Positions 24,304 through 33,865 of a DNA stretch of 64,000 nucleotides are shown here, piece by piece. Position 1 is the first letter of the stretch. Each line of letters starts with the position of its first letter. The DNA comes from Neobacillus massiliamazoniensis (GTDB taxonomy: Bacteria > Bacillota > Bacilli > Bacillales > Cytobacillaceae): assembly GCF_001048695.1 (NCBI RefSeq), contig NZ_CVRB01000004.1, positions 744,001-808,000 of the forward strand, given 5' to 3'. The notes under the pieces were generated by a model, which was not told the DNA's origin, searched no databases, and worked only from the letters and a program-made list of their open reading frames with translations. The translations under genes were made by a program, and so were the position numbers.

Positions 24304-25890
24304 TTATTTGTTTCTTGTCGCTTCTAATTCTTGTTGACGAAGCTCAACCCGGCGAATCTTTCCAGAAGTGGTTTTCGGAAGCTCTGTCAAATACTCAATT
24401 TTTCTTGGATATTTATACGGAGCTGTAAGTGCTTTTACGTGCTCCTGCAATGTTTTCGTTAATTCAGAATCATTTGGATTGACATCCTCTTTTAGAACAA
24501 CAAATGCCTTTACGATAAAGCCTCGGATTTCATCAGGGCTGGCGACTACTGCACATTCCCTAACATATGGATGTTTAACAAGAGCATCCTCCACTTCGAA
24601 TGGTCCAATCGTATAGCCTGAACTGATAATAATGTCATCATTACGGCCCTCAAACCAGAAGTAGCCTTCCTCATCCCGTTTTGCTTTATCCCCCGTTACA
24701 TAATAATCACCGCGGAATTGCATCGCAGTCCTCTCAGGGTCTTTATAATAATTTTTAAAAAGGGCAGGAGTCTCCACATGAACGGCAATATCACCAACTT
24801 CTCCTATAGGGCAAACTTCGCCATCTTCATTAATGATTTCCACTCTATTACCAGGAGTTGGTTTACCCATTGAACCAGGTTTTAGTTCCATACCCTTCGT
24901 AACACCGATAAGAAGGGTATTTTCGGTTTGACCATAACCGTCACGGACATCGACATTGAAATATTTTCTAAACGTATCGATGACCTCTCTGTTTAACGGC
25001 TCGCCTGCTGAAACAGCACTATGAAGGTTAGGCAATTGGTATTCACTTAGGTTATCGACTTTAGCCATTATCCTATATTCAGTTGGTGTACAGCATAGGA
25101 CATTCACCTCGTATTTTTGGAGAAGACTCAGGTACTTTTTTGCTTCAAATTTACCATTATATACTAAACCGGTCGCACCCGACCCAAGCACTGATAAAAA
25201 TGGGCTCCAAATCCACTTTTGCCACCCTGGTCCAGCCGTTGCCCAAACCGTATCACCTTCTTCAATGCAAAGCCATTTAGGAGCTGCTGTTTTTAAGTGA
25301 GCAAAGGCCCAGCCATGTGTGTGGACAACCCCTTTTGGATTTCCGGTTGTTCCAGAGGTATATGATAAAAATGCCATATCATCACGAAGCGTTTCGGCAA
25401 TCGGAAACTCTTCTGATACTCCCTGCATTAGTTCATCTAAACAAAGCCAGCCTTCTTCCTTTGCTCCTATGGTAAATTTAACGAGCGGATGAACTGCCTT
25501 ACAATTTTCAAATTGATCCACATAAGGATAGTAACTGACTACTGCCTTTACTTCACCATGTGAAATCCTGTATTGTAAATCCTTTTCCTTTAACATTTCT
25601 GAGCTTGGAATAACGACCATTCCCGCTTTAAGGGAAGCTAAATAAACAATGTATGCTTCAATAAGGCGTGGTACGATAACGAGAACAACATCGCCTTGTT
25701 TTAATCCATTTTGAATAAATACATTACCAACTTGATTCACTTTTTTCATTAGATCTTGGTATGTAACCTGCTTTGTTTCGCCAAATTCATTTTCCCATTT
25801 TAAAGCTAGTTTGTTTGGATCCTTAGCAAAACGCTCCACTTCAGAAACAAGATTATACTTTTCAGGCGCTATTAAATCTTCCCTTTTCAT
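24304..25890 (-). CDS. ytcI: Acyl-CoA synthetase, AMP-forming (YtcI type)
   Basis: 528 residues, ANL superfamily. AMP-binding P-loop LSYTSGTTGNPKGVVHTHG (~181-199), GYGQTEN (~311-317), adenylate motif YVTGDKAKRDEEGYF and the C-terminal catalytic Lys in TTSGKIRRVEL. It activates a short or medium carboxylic acid as acyl-AMP and then acyl-CoA; the substrate cannot be read from the sequence. B. subtilis ytcI also sits next to the SASP gene sspA. Start ATG at 25890; the region upstream is extremely AT-rich. Confidence 0.88.
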   Translation of the reverse strand: MKREDLIAPEKYNLVSEVERFAKDPNKLALKWENEFGETKQVTYQDLMKKVNQVGNVFIQNGLKQGDVVLVIVPRLIEAYIVYLASLKAGMVVIPSSEMLKEKDLQYRISHGEVKAVVSYYPYVDQFENCKAVHPLVKFTIGAKEEGWLCLDELMQGVSEEFPIAETLRDDMAFLSYTSGTTGNPKGVVHTHGWAFAHLKTAAPKWLCIEEGDTVWATAGPGWQKWIWSPFLSVLGSGATGLVYNGKFEAKKYLSLLQKYEVNVLCCTPTEYRIMAKVDNLSEYQLPNLHSAVSAGEPLNREVIDTFRKYFNVDVRDGYGQTENTLLIGVTKGMELKPGSMGKPTPGNRVEIINEDGEVCPIGEVGDIAVHVETPALFKNYYKDPERTAMQFRGDYYVTGDKAKRDEEGYFWFEGRNDDIIISSGYTIGPFEVEDALVKHPYVRECAVVASPDEIRGFIVKAFVVLKEDVNPNDSELTKTLQEHVKALTAPYKYPRKIEYLTELPKTTSGKIRRVELRQQELEATRNK

Positions 25891-26000
25891 CCTTCTCCCC
25901 CTTATTTGTGTTATGTATCCTCAAATATAATTATACAAAATTATTTAAAAATTTTAAAATATTATTCTTTAAGAATTTTTAAAAAATATTTTTTTAAAAA

Positions 26001-26030
26001 AAGAGGACGGGAATAAATCCCATCCTCTGT
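26001..26030 (-). terminator. Terminator of the SASP gene
   Basis: Minus strand: AGAGGATGGGAT-ttat-TCCCGTCCTCT followed by TTTTTTT. Confidence 0.85.
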
Positions 26031-26048
26031 AGCCATATTATTTATTTG

Positions 26049-26246
26049 TTAACGAGACATTCCACCGCCAAGTTGTGACTCAGCCATTGAAACCAAACGC
26101 TTAGTGATCTCACCACCAACTGAACCGTTAGCGCGTGAAGTTGTGTCTGCTCCAAGTTGTACGCCAAATTCAGTAGCAATTTCATATTTCATTTGGTCAA
26201 GAGCTTGCTGAACACCTGGTACAATTAATTGATTGTTGTTTGCCAT
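26049..26246 (-). CDS. sspA: Alpha/beta-type small acid-soluble spore protein
   Basis: 65 residues, the usual size. It coats and protects DNA in the dormant spore and is degraded in germination. The GPR protease site is EFGVQLGADTTSRANGSVGG (cleavage within EFGV), and the second DNA-binding helix GGEITKRLVSMAESQL is conserved. RBS AAGGAGGTGAT is strong. It is expected to be forespore-specific (sigma-G). Position next to ytcI and thiI supports SspA. Confidence 0.96.
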   Translation of the reverse strand: MANNNQLIVPGVQQALDQMKYEIATEFGVQLGADTTSRANGSVGGEITKRLVSMAESQLGGGMSR

Positions 26247-26352
26247 TTGATATCACCTCCTTGTGTGTATAGAATGTGTAAAACACACAAGGTTCATTCT
26301 AGATATCGTTTGGTAATTGTTCACAACATTTTCACAAATTACTTTTTAATAA

Positions 26353-26537
26353 TCCTGTGTTAAAGGTCATTGTTGATTTTTGAAACTATGTTGATTGGAG
26401 CGGAAGGCGCGAGACTCCTGCGGGAGTACGGGGCAGGGGAGACCCCACAGGCGCTTAAGCGCCGAGGAGGCTCCCCGGAACGCCCGCGGAAAGCGAAGCG
26501 CCTGGAGCGCAAATCAACAGGCAAGTTTAACACAGCC
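26353..26537. repeat. Family A dispersed repeat, short form
   Basis: Ends CTGTGTTAAA ... TTTAACACAG are inverted; inner GTTGATTTTTG / CAAATCAAC arms; GC-rich core with CTCCTGCGGGAG, GGGGAGACCCC and GGAGGCTCCCCGG hairpins. Confidence 0.85.
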
Positions 26538-26584
26538 TTTAATAAAAATCTCACTTTTTAAGGCGAGATGAGCAATTCCTTTAC

Positions 26585-27790
26585 CTAAAATAATTCACTA
26601 AATTCCGATAATTGTTTGCTATTCGGTTTAATAATTATTGATTCTGTCTCTTGAATCGCTTCCTGCAACAATGGCTCAAAATCATAAAAGCTTTCGTAAT
26701 AATTGACCTTTTCTCTACGTGGTTTTGTCTTAGGAGAAGACGGCACAAAAATCGTACAGCAATCTTCAAACGGGCGAATGGAAATATCATGAGTATCAAT
26801 TTCCTTCGCAATTTTTATGATTTCCGTTTTATCCATCGTAATTAATGGACGTATAATGGGCGTATTGGTTACCTCATTAATCGTAAACATACTTTCAAGT
26901 GTCTGACTAGCCACTTGCCCAAGGCTTTCCCCTGTTATAATCGCAAGTGCCTCCTGTTTTTCCCTGAGCTCATCAGTAATCCGCAGCATAAAGCGACGCA
27001 TAACAGTCATCGAATAGTTTTCCGGAATTTGTTCATGGATGGCCTGCTGAACCTCTGTAAATGGAACAATGTGTAAAGTTATTTTTCCAGTGATTTCTGC
27101 CAGTTTCTTTGATAAGTCGATTACTTTTTCCTTTGCTCTTTCACTCGTAAAAGGCGGGCTAAAGAAATGCACCGCTTCAATCTCCAATCCCCGCTTCATT
27201 GCTAAATACCCTGCCACAGGACTATCAAAACCACCTGAGAGCATAAGCATTGCTTTTCCACTCGATCCGGCAGGTAGCCCTCCGGTACCAAAAATCGTTT
27301 CACAGGAAAGGTAGACCGCTTCTTTTCTGACTTCTATTTGTAAATTGATATCAGGATTTTTTACATTTACCTTAATTCCTGGAATGTGTTTTAAAATATG
27401 AGCTCCAAATTCCTGATTGATCTCATTTGTATCTAGCTCAAACGTTTTATCACTTCTTTTAGCAGTTACTTTAAAGGTATTCCCTTCTTTGTAAAAGCTG
27501 GATACTAATTCTAGAGCAGCATCCTTCATTTCATTTATGTTTCGTTCCACTTTAATAGCAGGACTAAAGGAATGTAATCCAAATATTTTCTTTAAAATTG
27601 GGATAATTTCTTGCTCGTTTTCACCATTTAATACAACATACATCCGGTCACGGCTGACCTCTAATTTTATTTTTGGAAAAGCTGAAAGAGCATTCTTAAC
27701 GCTTTTTCTCAATTTATCAATAAATTTATTTCTGTTTCTGCCTTTGGTTGTAATTTCCCCATAGCGTACTAATATTCGATCAAAATTCAT
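26585..27790 (-). CDS. thiI: tRNA 4-thiouridine / thiamine sulfurtransferase ThiI
   Basis: 401 residues: a ferredoxin-like N-domain, a THUMP domain (~60-165) and a PP-loop ATP pyrophosphatase with LMLSGGFDSPVAGYLAMKRG. The C-terminal rhodanese of enterobacterial ThiI is absent, as usual in Bacilli; PFEDCCTIF near 345 supplies cysteines. It adenylates U8 of tRNA and adds sulfur from the adjacent cysteine desulfurase. Its start is two bases after the iscS stop, so the pair is one operon. Confidence 0.95.
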   Translation of the reverse strand: MNFDRILVRYGEITTKGRNRNKFIDKLRKSVKNALSAFPKIKLEVSRDRMYVVLNGENEQEIIPILKKIFGLHSFSPAIKVERNINEMKDAALELVSSFYKEGNTFKVTAKRSDKTFELDTNEINQEFGAHILKHIPGIKVNVKNPDINLQIEVRKEAVYLSCETIFGTGGLPAGSSGKAMLMLSGGFDSPVAGYLAMKRGLEIEAVHFFSPPFTSERAKEKVIDLSKKLAEITGKITLHIVPFTEVQQAIHEQIPENYSMTVMRRFMLRITDELREKQEALAIITGESLGQVASQTLESMFTINEVTNTPIIRPLITMDKTEIIKIAKEIDTHDISIRPFEDCCTIFVPSSPKTKPRREKVNYYESFYDFEPLLQEAIQETESIIIKPNSKQLSEFSELF

Positions 27791-27792
27791 TT

Positions 27793-28935
27793 TTAGTTCA
27801 AAACCTTTCGTAAGTGTTTTACAGTTGCTTCAACTGTTGCGATGAATGCTTTAGCTTCATCTATTGTATTATTAAATGACAAACTAATTCGGATAGCACT
27901 GTCCGCTAAGCTTTCTGAAACCCCCATCGCTAGAAGGGTTTTACTTGGTGATTTCCGTTTTGATGAACAAGCACTCGTCGTCGATACAAAAATCCCCTTA
28001 TCTTCAAGTGCATGAATTAATACTTCGGATTTTACCCCTTGTAAGGAGAAATTCATGATATGTGGTGCCGAATTTTCAACAGGAGTGTGAATTTGGAGAC
28101 CTTCAATCCTATTCAAACCCTCTCTTAGAATTTGCTGAATTTCCCTCATTCTTCCCATACCTTGTTCACTTTTTGACAGTGTCATTCGGAGTGCTTTAGC
28201 CATAGCAACGAAACCAGCGACATTTTCAGTGCCGCTGCGGATTTTCCGTTCTTGATTACCACCAGAAAAAAGCGGCAGAAGTCTAACACCATCCCGAATA
28301 AAAAGCACTCCTGTTCCTTTTAACCCATGAAATTTATGGGCTGAAAAAGAGCATAAATCCACCCGATTCTCATTTAAAGACTGAGGAACTTTCCCGATTG
28401 CTTGGACTGCATCCACGTGAAATAATATGTTAGGATATTTTTTTAACATGTTTCCAATTTCTTCAATTGGTTGAACCGCCCCAACCTCATTATTCACATG
28501 CATGATAGAAATAACGGTGGTATCCTTTCTTATCGCTTTTTCAACATCAGCTACTTGAACTCTTCCATTTTTATCGACCGGTAAGAAGGTAATCTCGAAT
28601 CCCTCTTGTTTAAGTTGTTCCATGGCGGATCGAACAGATGCATGTTCGACATTTGTTGTAATCAAGTGCCGCCCTTTGCTTTTATGCATCAAAGCTGCCC
28701 CTTTGATTGCAATATTATTGCCCTCCGTCCCACCAGATGTGAAATAAATTTCTGATGATTTAACTTCTAACAACATCGCAATCTGTTCCCTTGCTTGCGT
28801 AAGCAGCTTTTCTGCCTGAACTCCGAAACGATGTAAAGAAGATGGATTTCCAAAAAATTCATTAGAAACTGTTACAAAAGAATCTAAAACCTCTTTATAT
28901 GGTTTTGTCGTCGCACTATTATCAAAATAAATCAT
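27793..28935 (-). CDS. nifZ: Cysteine desulfurase (NifZ/IscS type)
   Basis: 380 residues from ATG at 28935 (MIYFDNSATTKPY; AAAGGAG upstream). PLP-dependent removal of sulfur from cysteine. SGGTEGNN (~70-77), HVDAVQAIGK (Asp ligand, ~180-189) and the PLP-lysine site CSFSAHKFHGLKGTG (~202-216) are intact; the persulfide Cys is in STTSACSSKRK (~325-335). It is paired with thiI and therefore the likely sulfur donor for s4U in tRNA. Confidence 0.94.
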   Translation of the reverse strand: MIYFDNSATTKPYKEVLDSFVTVSNEFFGNPSSLHRFGVQAEKLLTQAREQIAMLLEVKSSEIYFTSGGTEGNNIAIKGAALMHKSKGRHLITTNVEHASVRSAMEQLKQEGFEITFLPVDKNGRVQVADVEKAIRKDTTVISIMHVNNEVGAVQPIEEIGNMLKKYPNILFHVDAVQAIGKVPQSLNENRVDLCSFSAHKFHGLKGTGVLFIRDGVRLLPLFSGGNQERKIRSGTENVAGFVAMAKALRMTLSKSEQGMGRMREIQQILREGLNRIEGLQIHTPVENSAPHIMNFSLQGVKSEVLIHALEDKGIFVSTTSACSSKRKSPSKTLLAMGVSESLADSAIRISLSFNNTIDEAKAFIATVEATVKHLRKVLN

Positions 28936-29050
28936 TTTTATTAGCTCCTTTAAAACCTCAACCATTATCCAACAATAAATTTTATCATACATCAATAGAA
29001 GTGATAATGCATTACTCTTAGTAACTTCTGCTAAGAAAACTTTGAACAGT

Positions 29051-29090
29051 AAAAAACCGATCTAGCTTATGGCTACAATCGGTTTTTTTA
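29051..29090 (-). terminator. Terminator of ezrA
   Basis: Minus strand: AACCGATtg-...-gATCGGTTTTTT between ezrA and nifZ. Confidence 0.7.
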
Positions 29091-29098
29091 AGTTAATT

Positions 29099-30784
29099 CT
29101 ATTCAGCTACCGTTGCTTTTATTTTCTTCAAGGCTTCCGGGTCAATTCGCTCGATTGATGTCGCAGCTTGCTCTATTGCTTCTTGATAATCAAATTGTCT
29201 AAATGCCCTTTCTGCTTCCAGCAAGCCTTTCGCTACAGAAGGGTATTGGCTTCGATAACGATTTCCATATTGAATTGCTTTTTCAGCTAGCATGACATTT
29301 TCAACAAGTTCAATAGTTGTATTCGTTAATTTTTCCACCGTTAATACAGCTATTTCCAAATATTGATTTAGTGCAGAAATAGTAAGCGGGTTTTCTTCAA
29401 GCTGGTATTTCACATTTTGTATACTGTCTTTCGCATCCTCAACTAAATATTTATAGTCATTAGGTAGTCCCGGGATATTACTTTTAGTGACAAGTCGAAG
29501 AGCTTGGCCAACTTTTTTGGTTAATTCCTTAACTTTTTCTCTCGCTTCCAATTCATCTTTTCTGAGTGCTTGAAGTTTTAAGGCAAAGCTTTGCTGCTCA
29601 TCTCGAATCGCATCTAGCTGATCTTTTAAATCTCGTACTTCCTCACTAATAGCCGATTGGGCCGTTTCATTCATCTTTAATTTTTCTACTAAGATCGAAT
29701 AATGTTTATAAACAGTTGAGAGCTCTCTTTCAAGATTCCTCTGGATTTCAAAATCAGAATCGGTTAATTGATAGCTTTGCTGCACATGAGTAACTTCATT
29801 AGACAGATTCTCATTCTCTTTGGTGGCTTCAGTGAGAAGATCACTCGTAATTTTTTCGTTTTTTAACACAAAATGCTTGGCAAGAACCTCTTTTTCTAAT
29901 AAATCAAAAAGAATGTCAATTCTTTCCTTCACTTCTTTTATTCCTTCTCCTGCCTGATCAACATCATTTTCTTCAATTAGAGCATGATAGTTCTTCAAAT
30001 TCTCTTCTAATTGTGTTATTTCTTTTTCAAGTTCTAAATGGTCTAAATAATAGCCTTGCCCTTCCATTTCACGATATCCTTCTTGAACTTCCGAAAGCTG
30101 GCTTGGAATAATGGACTGGCATTCAATTAATAATTGCGGGATTAAATCCATTTTATTCTTAATGGACGTTAATTGGGCATGAATAGTCAAAACGACTTCA
30201 CGTGCTTCCAAATAGTCCCCCTGTTCCGTTTTTTCAGCAAATTCACGAAATTTATTTGTGACATCATCCAATTGAGCTTCCAATTGTTTCTCGGCATTTC
30301 CAAAGGTGAGTCGGTGCGCTAGAAGCATTTTTTTTGTTTCTCGATAAATCTCCTTTAGCTGCTCCATTTCAATCCTATTTTTTTCCTCACTGCCTACAAG
30401 CTCATGTAACTCTTCTAAAATATTCTTAATCTGATTTTCCGTTTCCAGAAGTTTTTTCTCTATTTCCTGTTGCGTTGCCTTTGCTTTCCTAAATTTATAA
30501 CGATCTATGTATTCTTCAGCATCAAACAACATATCTTCCAAGCTTGGGAGCTTTACGGTTACCACATCATCCCATTGATTTCGCCAGTCTTCGAATAACT
30601 TCTCTGTTTGGCCAATCATATTTAACTGCTTCACTTTTGCCATTTCATCCAATATGGGGCGATTGAATAAATCAATTTTCCATGCTTCCAAGCGATCCAT
30701 TTCTTTAAAATACTTTTTCTTAATTACATATCCAACCAAAAAAACGGCAAATAGTAGGATGAATATTCCAATAATATATATCAA
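29099..30784 (-). CDS. ezrA: Septation ring formation regulator EzrA
   Basis: 561 residues. One N-terminal membrane segment (IYIIGIFILLFAVFLVGYVIKKKYF) followed by coiled-coil helices over the rest, the spectrin-like EzrA layout. It negatively regulates FtsZ ring assembly and links FtsZ to wall synthesis. The conserved C-terminal patch YGNRYRSQYPSVAKGL corresponds to the QNR region needed for midcell localisation. Single gene. In B. subtilis hisJ follows; here it is absent and a family A repeat lies upstream. Confidence 0.95.
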   Translation of the reverse strand: MIYIIGIFILLFAVFLVGYVIKKKYFKEMDRLEAWKIDLFNRPILDEMAKVKQLNMIGQTEKLFEDWRNQWDDVVTVKLPSLEDMLFDAEEYIDRYKFRKAKATQQEIEKKLLETENQIKNILEELHELVGSEEKNRIEMEQLKEIYRETKKMLLAHRLTFGNAEKQLEAQLDDVTNKFREFAEKTEQGDYLEAREVVLTIHAQLTSIKNKMDLIPQLLIECQSIIPSQLSEVQEGYREMEGQGYYLDHLELEKEITQLEENLKNYHALIEENDVDQAGEGIKEVKERIDILFDLLEKEVLAKHFVLKNEKITSDLLTEATKENENLSNEVTHVQQSYQLTDSDFEIQRNLERELSTVYKHYSILVEKLKMNETAQSAISEEVRDLKDQLDAIRDEQQSFALKLQALRKDELEAREKVKELTKKVGQALRLVTKSNIPGLPNDYKYLVEDAKDSIQNVKYQLEENPLTISALNQYLEIAVLTVEKLTNTTIELVENVMLAEKAIQYGNRYRSQYPSVAKGLLEAERAFRQFDYQEAIEQAATSIERIDPEALKKIKATVAE

Positions 30785-31082
30785 CTATAAGTCCCCCGAT
30801 CCGAACCAAATTGTTTCCATTACCGCATCTATTTAAAAAATATAAAATACTCTCATCAATGCTATTATGATACCATGTAAACGACATTTTTTGACTATTA
30901 ATTTCAATTTTATTGTAAAAAGATATCAAAATATAGCGTTTTCCCTTTAAAACAGCATAATGGATGATTTATAAGAAAAATGACCGATTGCAAGTCCATT
31001 AAGACGGTCCATAAGACGTAGTTGAATACATGCGAAAAAGGAAAGTATTAATTGGGGAAATTTTATACTGCCTCTTAGCAAA

Positions 31083-31252
31083 AGGCTTTGTTAAAGCTCA
31101 TTGTTAATTTTGCCACTATGTTGATTGGAGCGGAAGGCGCTCGACTCCTGCGGGAGTACGGAGCAGGGGAGACCCCGCAGGCGCAATAGCGCCGAGGAGG
31201 CTCCCCGGACCGCCACTAGAGCGGAAATCAACAGACAAGTTTAACAAAGCCT
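31083..31252. repeat. Family A dispersed repeat, short form with perfect ends
   Basis: 170 bp bounded by perfect 13-bp inverted repeats AGGCTTTGTTAAA and TTTAACAAAGCCT. The core is as in the copy at 26353. It lies in the 510-bp gap between ezrA and refZ; the remainder of that gap (30785-31082) holds only the ezrA upstream region. Confidence 0.9.
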
Positions 31253-31258
31253 ATCAAA

Positions 31259-31294
31259 AAAAGAAAACTCGCCGATTTGACGAGCTCCTTTCTT
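31259..31294 (-). terminator. Terminator of refZ
   Basis: Minus strand: GCTCGTC-aaatc-GGCGAG with TTTTCTTTTTTT tail, next to the stop. Confidence 0.65.
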
Positions 31295-31927
31295 TTAATT
31301 TATCATAACCTCCTTGGTTTTAATGCTCGCCACTGAAAGATTATGCTCAATCCAACTATTGATTGCACGTAAATACTTTTGCTCAAAAAACGGTTCATTA
31401 GGAAAAATGAATAACACTTCTCGGATATAATGGGCATTCATGAAGGGCATTGTTAAATACCCTTTTAGCTGAATCATTAAATATGGAATAGAATGGGGAC
31501 GGAATTCATTCCATTCGAATCCTCTTTCAAATATTTTTTGGAAATAAAATTTTTCTTTTAAAGAATAGGTCGTCAATATTTCCCGTACAATTTGCGAATT
31601 CATTGACATTTCTCGATACACCACACTAGCCAGAAGAATATTTTCACATTGAAAATGAAGCAAATTGGCAACAATACGCTTCAAACATGCCTTTGCCCCC
31701 TGATCAATTTGAACATATGCCTCCTCAATTAAATGTGTATATTGTTCAAAAAAGCTCGTAAAGCAATATTCCAGCAGGCCTTTTTTATTCTCAAAATGAT
31801 ATGCTATAGTAGCCGGATTTACTTTAGCCAGTTCCGCTATATCTCGAATGGATGTTCCCGAGTACCCGTTTGAATTAAATAATTCTATCGCAGCCTTAAC
31901 AATTTCACTCTTCGAATCTTTCTTCAT
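31295..31927 (-). CDS. refZ: TetR-family regulator of FtsZ, RefZ (YttP)
   Basis: 210 residues. N-terminal TetR HTH (KAAIELFNSNGYSGTSIRDIAELAKVNPATIAYHFENKKGLLEY, ~12-55, quoted in parts: GYSGTSIRDIAELAKVNP), then an all-helical domain. In B. subtilis RefZ binds motifs near oriC and affects FtsZ-ring position at sporulation. Position next to ezrA matches yttP. I did not find an obvious RefZ box in this window. Start ATG at 31927 after AAGGGGGAAAATGG. Confidence 0.85.
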   Translation of the reverse strand: MKKDSKSEIVKAAIELFNSNGYSGTSIRDIAELAKVNPATIAYHFENKKGLLEYCFTSFFEQYTHLIEEAYVQIDQGAKACLKRIVANLLHFQCENILLASVVYREMSMNSQIVREILTTYSLKEKFYFQKIFERGFEWNEFRPHSIPYLMIQLKGYLTMPFMNAHYIREVLFIFPNEPFFEQKYLRAINSWIEHNLSVASIKTKEVMIN

Positions 31928-32085
31928 CCATTTTCCCCCTTAAGGTACTACGTACGTTTCCCCTTTCCCTTAAAATTCTTTGAAGTTATCTTGATTCCTT
32001 TAAGAAAATGTCGACTAAGTCTGCTAAAGTTCTGCAAATTTCACAAAAATAGAAAATGAATTTTAAGAAGAAAAGGTGAAAAAAC

Positions 32086-32178
32086 ATGGTAAATGTCGAA
32101 AGTATACAGGTAACCGCGAAAAAAAATTATGAGATTTTCGATCAGATCCAAAAATTGATTAAAAGTGCCTCTATTCTC
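32086..32178 (+). pseudogene. ytsP: N-terminal remnant of ytsP (GAF-type Met-R-sulfoxide reductase), cut by a family B repeat
   Basis: ATG at 32086 with AAAGGTG upstream opens about 30 residues, MVNVESIQVTAKKNYEIF then DQIQKLIKS. After that the frame runs into a family B repeat. The pattern M..VE...K..Y fits the start of B. subtilis YtsP as I remember it (free methionine-R-sulfoxide reductase). ytsP occupies exactly this place between yttP and the diguanylate cyclase/rpsD genes. No GAF domain remains. The identification rests on a short stretch and on position. Confidence 0.45.
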
Positions 32179-32181
32179 TTT

Positions 32182-32303
32182 GTCCAGCTTCAGCGCCTAG
32201 GAGCTCGGGTCATAAACCAATCCGTCCTGAAGGTTAAAAAGCGACCTTCACGCCGGCTCGTCTTATGCCTGTCGCTCCTGACCAAGACACTTCCGCTTTT
32301 CTT
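32182..32303. repeat. Family B dispersed repeat, full copy
   Basis: GTCCAGCTTCAGCGCC start, inner TGAAGGTT/ACCTTCA arms, end CTTCCGCTTTTC. Joins the ytsP remnant to the 3' end of the GGDEF gene, whose stop is 13 bp away. Confidence 0.85.
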
Positions 32304-32315
32304 ATGGGGAGTACC

Positions 32316-33728
32316 TCAACTTGCTCGGATGCTATCTATTTGAGTAACGACTCTATTTTTTCCAGTACCCTTTGCGATATATAGTGCATCATCTGCTCGT
32401 TTAAATAAATAATTATAGGTATCAAGACGGTCTTTATTCCAATAGGAAACACCACAGGAAACGGTTATGGTCGGATTAGAGCAATCCGCAATCTTTTCAA
32501 CTAATCTTTTAGCAATGCTTACCCCAGCCTCCATCGAAACCTTAGGCAAATAAATTGCTAATTCTTCGCCCCCCCATCTTGCTCCTACATCATTTCCACG
32601 AATATTGGCTTTTATCAAATTTGCCACTTGAATAAGAACATTATCTCCTACTTGATGACCATATGTATCATTCAAATCCTTGAAGTTATCGAGATCAATC
32701 AAGATAAAAGTCCCTTCCTCATCCTCTTTCATCGACCGTTGAATTTTTTCGTCCAAATAATTACGAGAATGTAATTTTGTTAAATGATCGGTGATAATCA
32801 TTCTTTCCAGTTCTTCTCTTAGCATAGAATTAGTCAAAGCAAGTGAAGAATGGTGAATGAGTGACTGCATAAGTTTAAAGTTGTCAAAGGAAAAGAAAAA
32901 AGCCTTTTGATGCATAACAATCGAGAAGCCTTTCAAAATCTGGCTTTGAATCATTGGTATAGCCATGATTGAGTGAAAATTCACCATATCCTCTATCGTA
33001 GGAAGATTTAAATCGCCAATAAAAAGGGATTTGTTATCTGTTTGGATTTTCCCAATAATATAATCGACATAGAGTTTAGCTTGTTTTGAAAAAAAGAAAG
33101 CAGTAGAACCAGGTAATACCTTTGGTCTACCTTGATTCTCAGTTAGAAGAAAAAAACCAACCTCCTGTGCGGCAAAGCATTGTTTCATTTGTTTTGACAT
33201 ATAGGTCATCGTTTCTGCCAGCCGTAGATTTGAATTTAATCTATGCGAGGTTTCGTTGATTATTTGCAAATTATTAATTTCCTGTAATGACTTTTGGTAT
33301 CGATGAGCATTCTCTAGTGCATTACCAGCAGAGTTAGCTAATAAAGCGATTAGCTCAATATCACTTTCTGGAAAGTTAAGCGTATCGGAGGCAATTATTT
33401 GCATTACTCCATAGACTCCTTGCTTCCCTTTCAATGGTACGTAAAGAATGGATCGATTTTCAGCAAATGATTCCTCCATTTGAATGTTACCTGAGACGAA
33501 TGCATTGATAGCCGTAATATTCTCATTTTCATACTCAGGGTCTATGATGGGAAGTTCACTTTTGCTGTAATGGTCATGAGTAAGAAGTAAAAAATTAGAA
33601 TAGAGTGGAAGAATCTCTTGAAAGGCTATTAAGACTTCATCCAACACCACATCCTTGTCCAATGTTGTATGAAATTTCTCCGTTACTTTAATTAATTCCT
33701 GGTATCGATTTGCTTCAAACAATTTCAT
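32316..33728 (-). CDS. dgcP: GAF-domain diguanylate cyclase (DgcP-like)
   Basis: 470 residues. Two GAF-like regions (~1-150 and ~160-300) precede a GGDEF domain (~305-465): TDHLTKLHSRNYLDEKI, FILIDLDNFKDLNDTYGHQVGD, and the active-site loop RWGGEELAIYL (GGEEL, catalytically competent form). It makes cyclic di-GMP. No clear RxxD inhibitory site is seen before the active loop. B. subtilis DgcP (YtrP) is GAF-GGDEF, somewhat longer, and lies at the same locus. I chose ATG at 33728; the RBS is weak. No transmembrane segments. Confidence 0.85.
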   Translation of the reverse strand: MKLFEANRYQELIKVTEKFHTTLDKDVVLDEVLIAFQEILPLYSNFLLLTHDHYSKSELPIIDPEYENENITAINAFVSGNIQMEESFAENRSILYVPLKGKQGVYGVMQIIASDTLNFPESDIELIALLANSAGNALENAHRYQKSLQEINNLQIINETSHRLNSNLRLAETMTYMSKQMKQCFAAQEVGFFLLTENQGRPKVLPGSTAFFFSKQAKLYVDYIIGKIQTDNKSLFIGDLNLPTIEDMVNFHSIMAIPMIQSQILKGFSIVMHQKAFFFSFDNFKLMQSLIHHSSLALTNSMLREELERMIITDHLTKLHSRNYLDEKIQRSMKEDEEGTFILIDLDNFKDLNDTYGHQVGDNVLIQVANLIKANIRGNDVGARWGGEELAIYLPKVSMEAGVSIAKRLVEKIADCSNPTITVSCGVSYWNKDRLDTYNYLFKRADDALYIAKGTGKNRVVTQIDSIRAS

Positions 33729-33865
33729 CACCAATTCTTTATAATTCCAAATATATACATCATAGCCTAATTATAGATAAATTTAGTCAATTTTTGAAAC
33801 AAAATTGAGAAATTTTTAAATTTTATTCAAAATTTTTATTTATCCATCCATTATGGTTTTACAAT

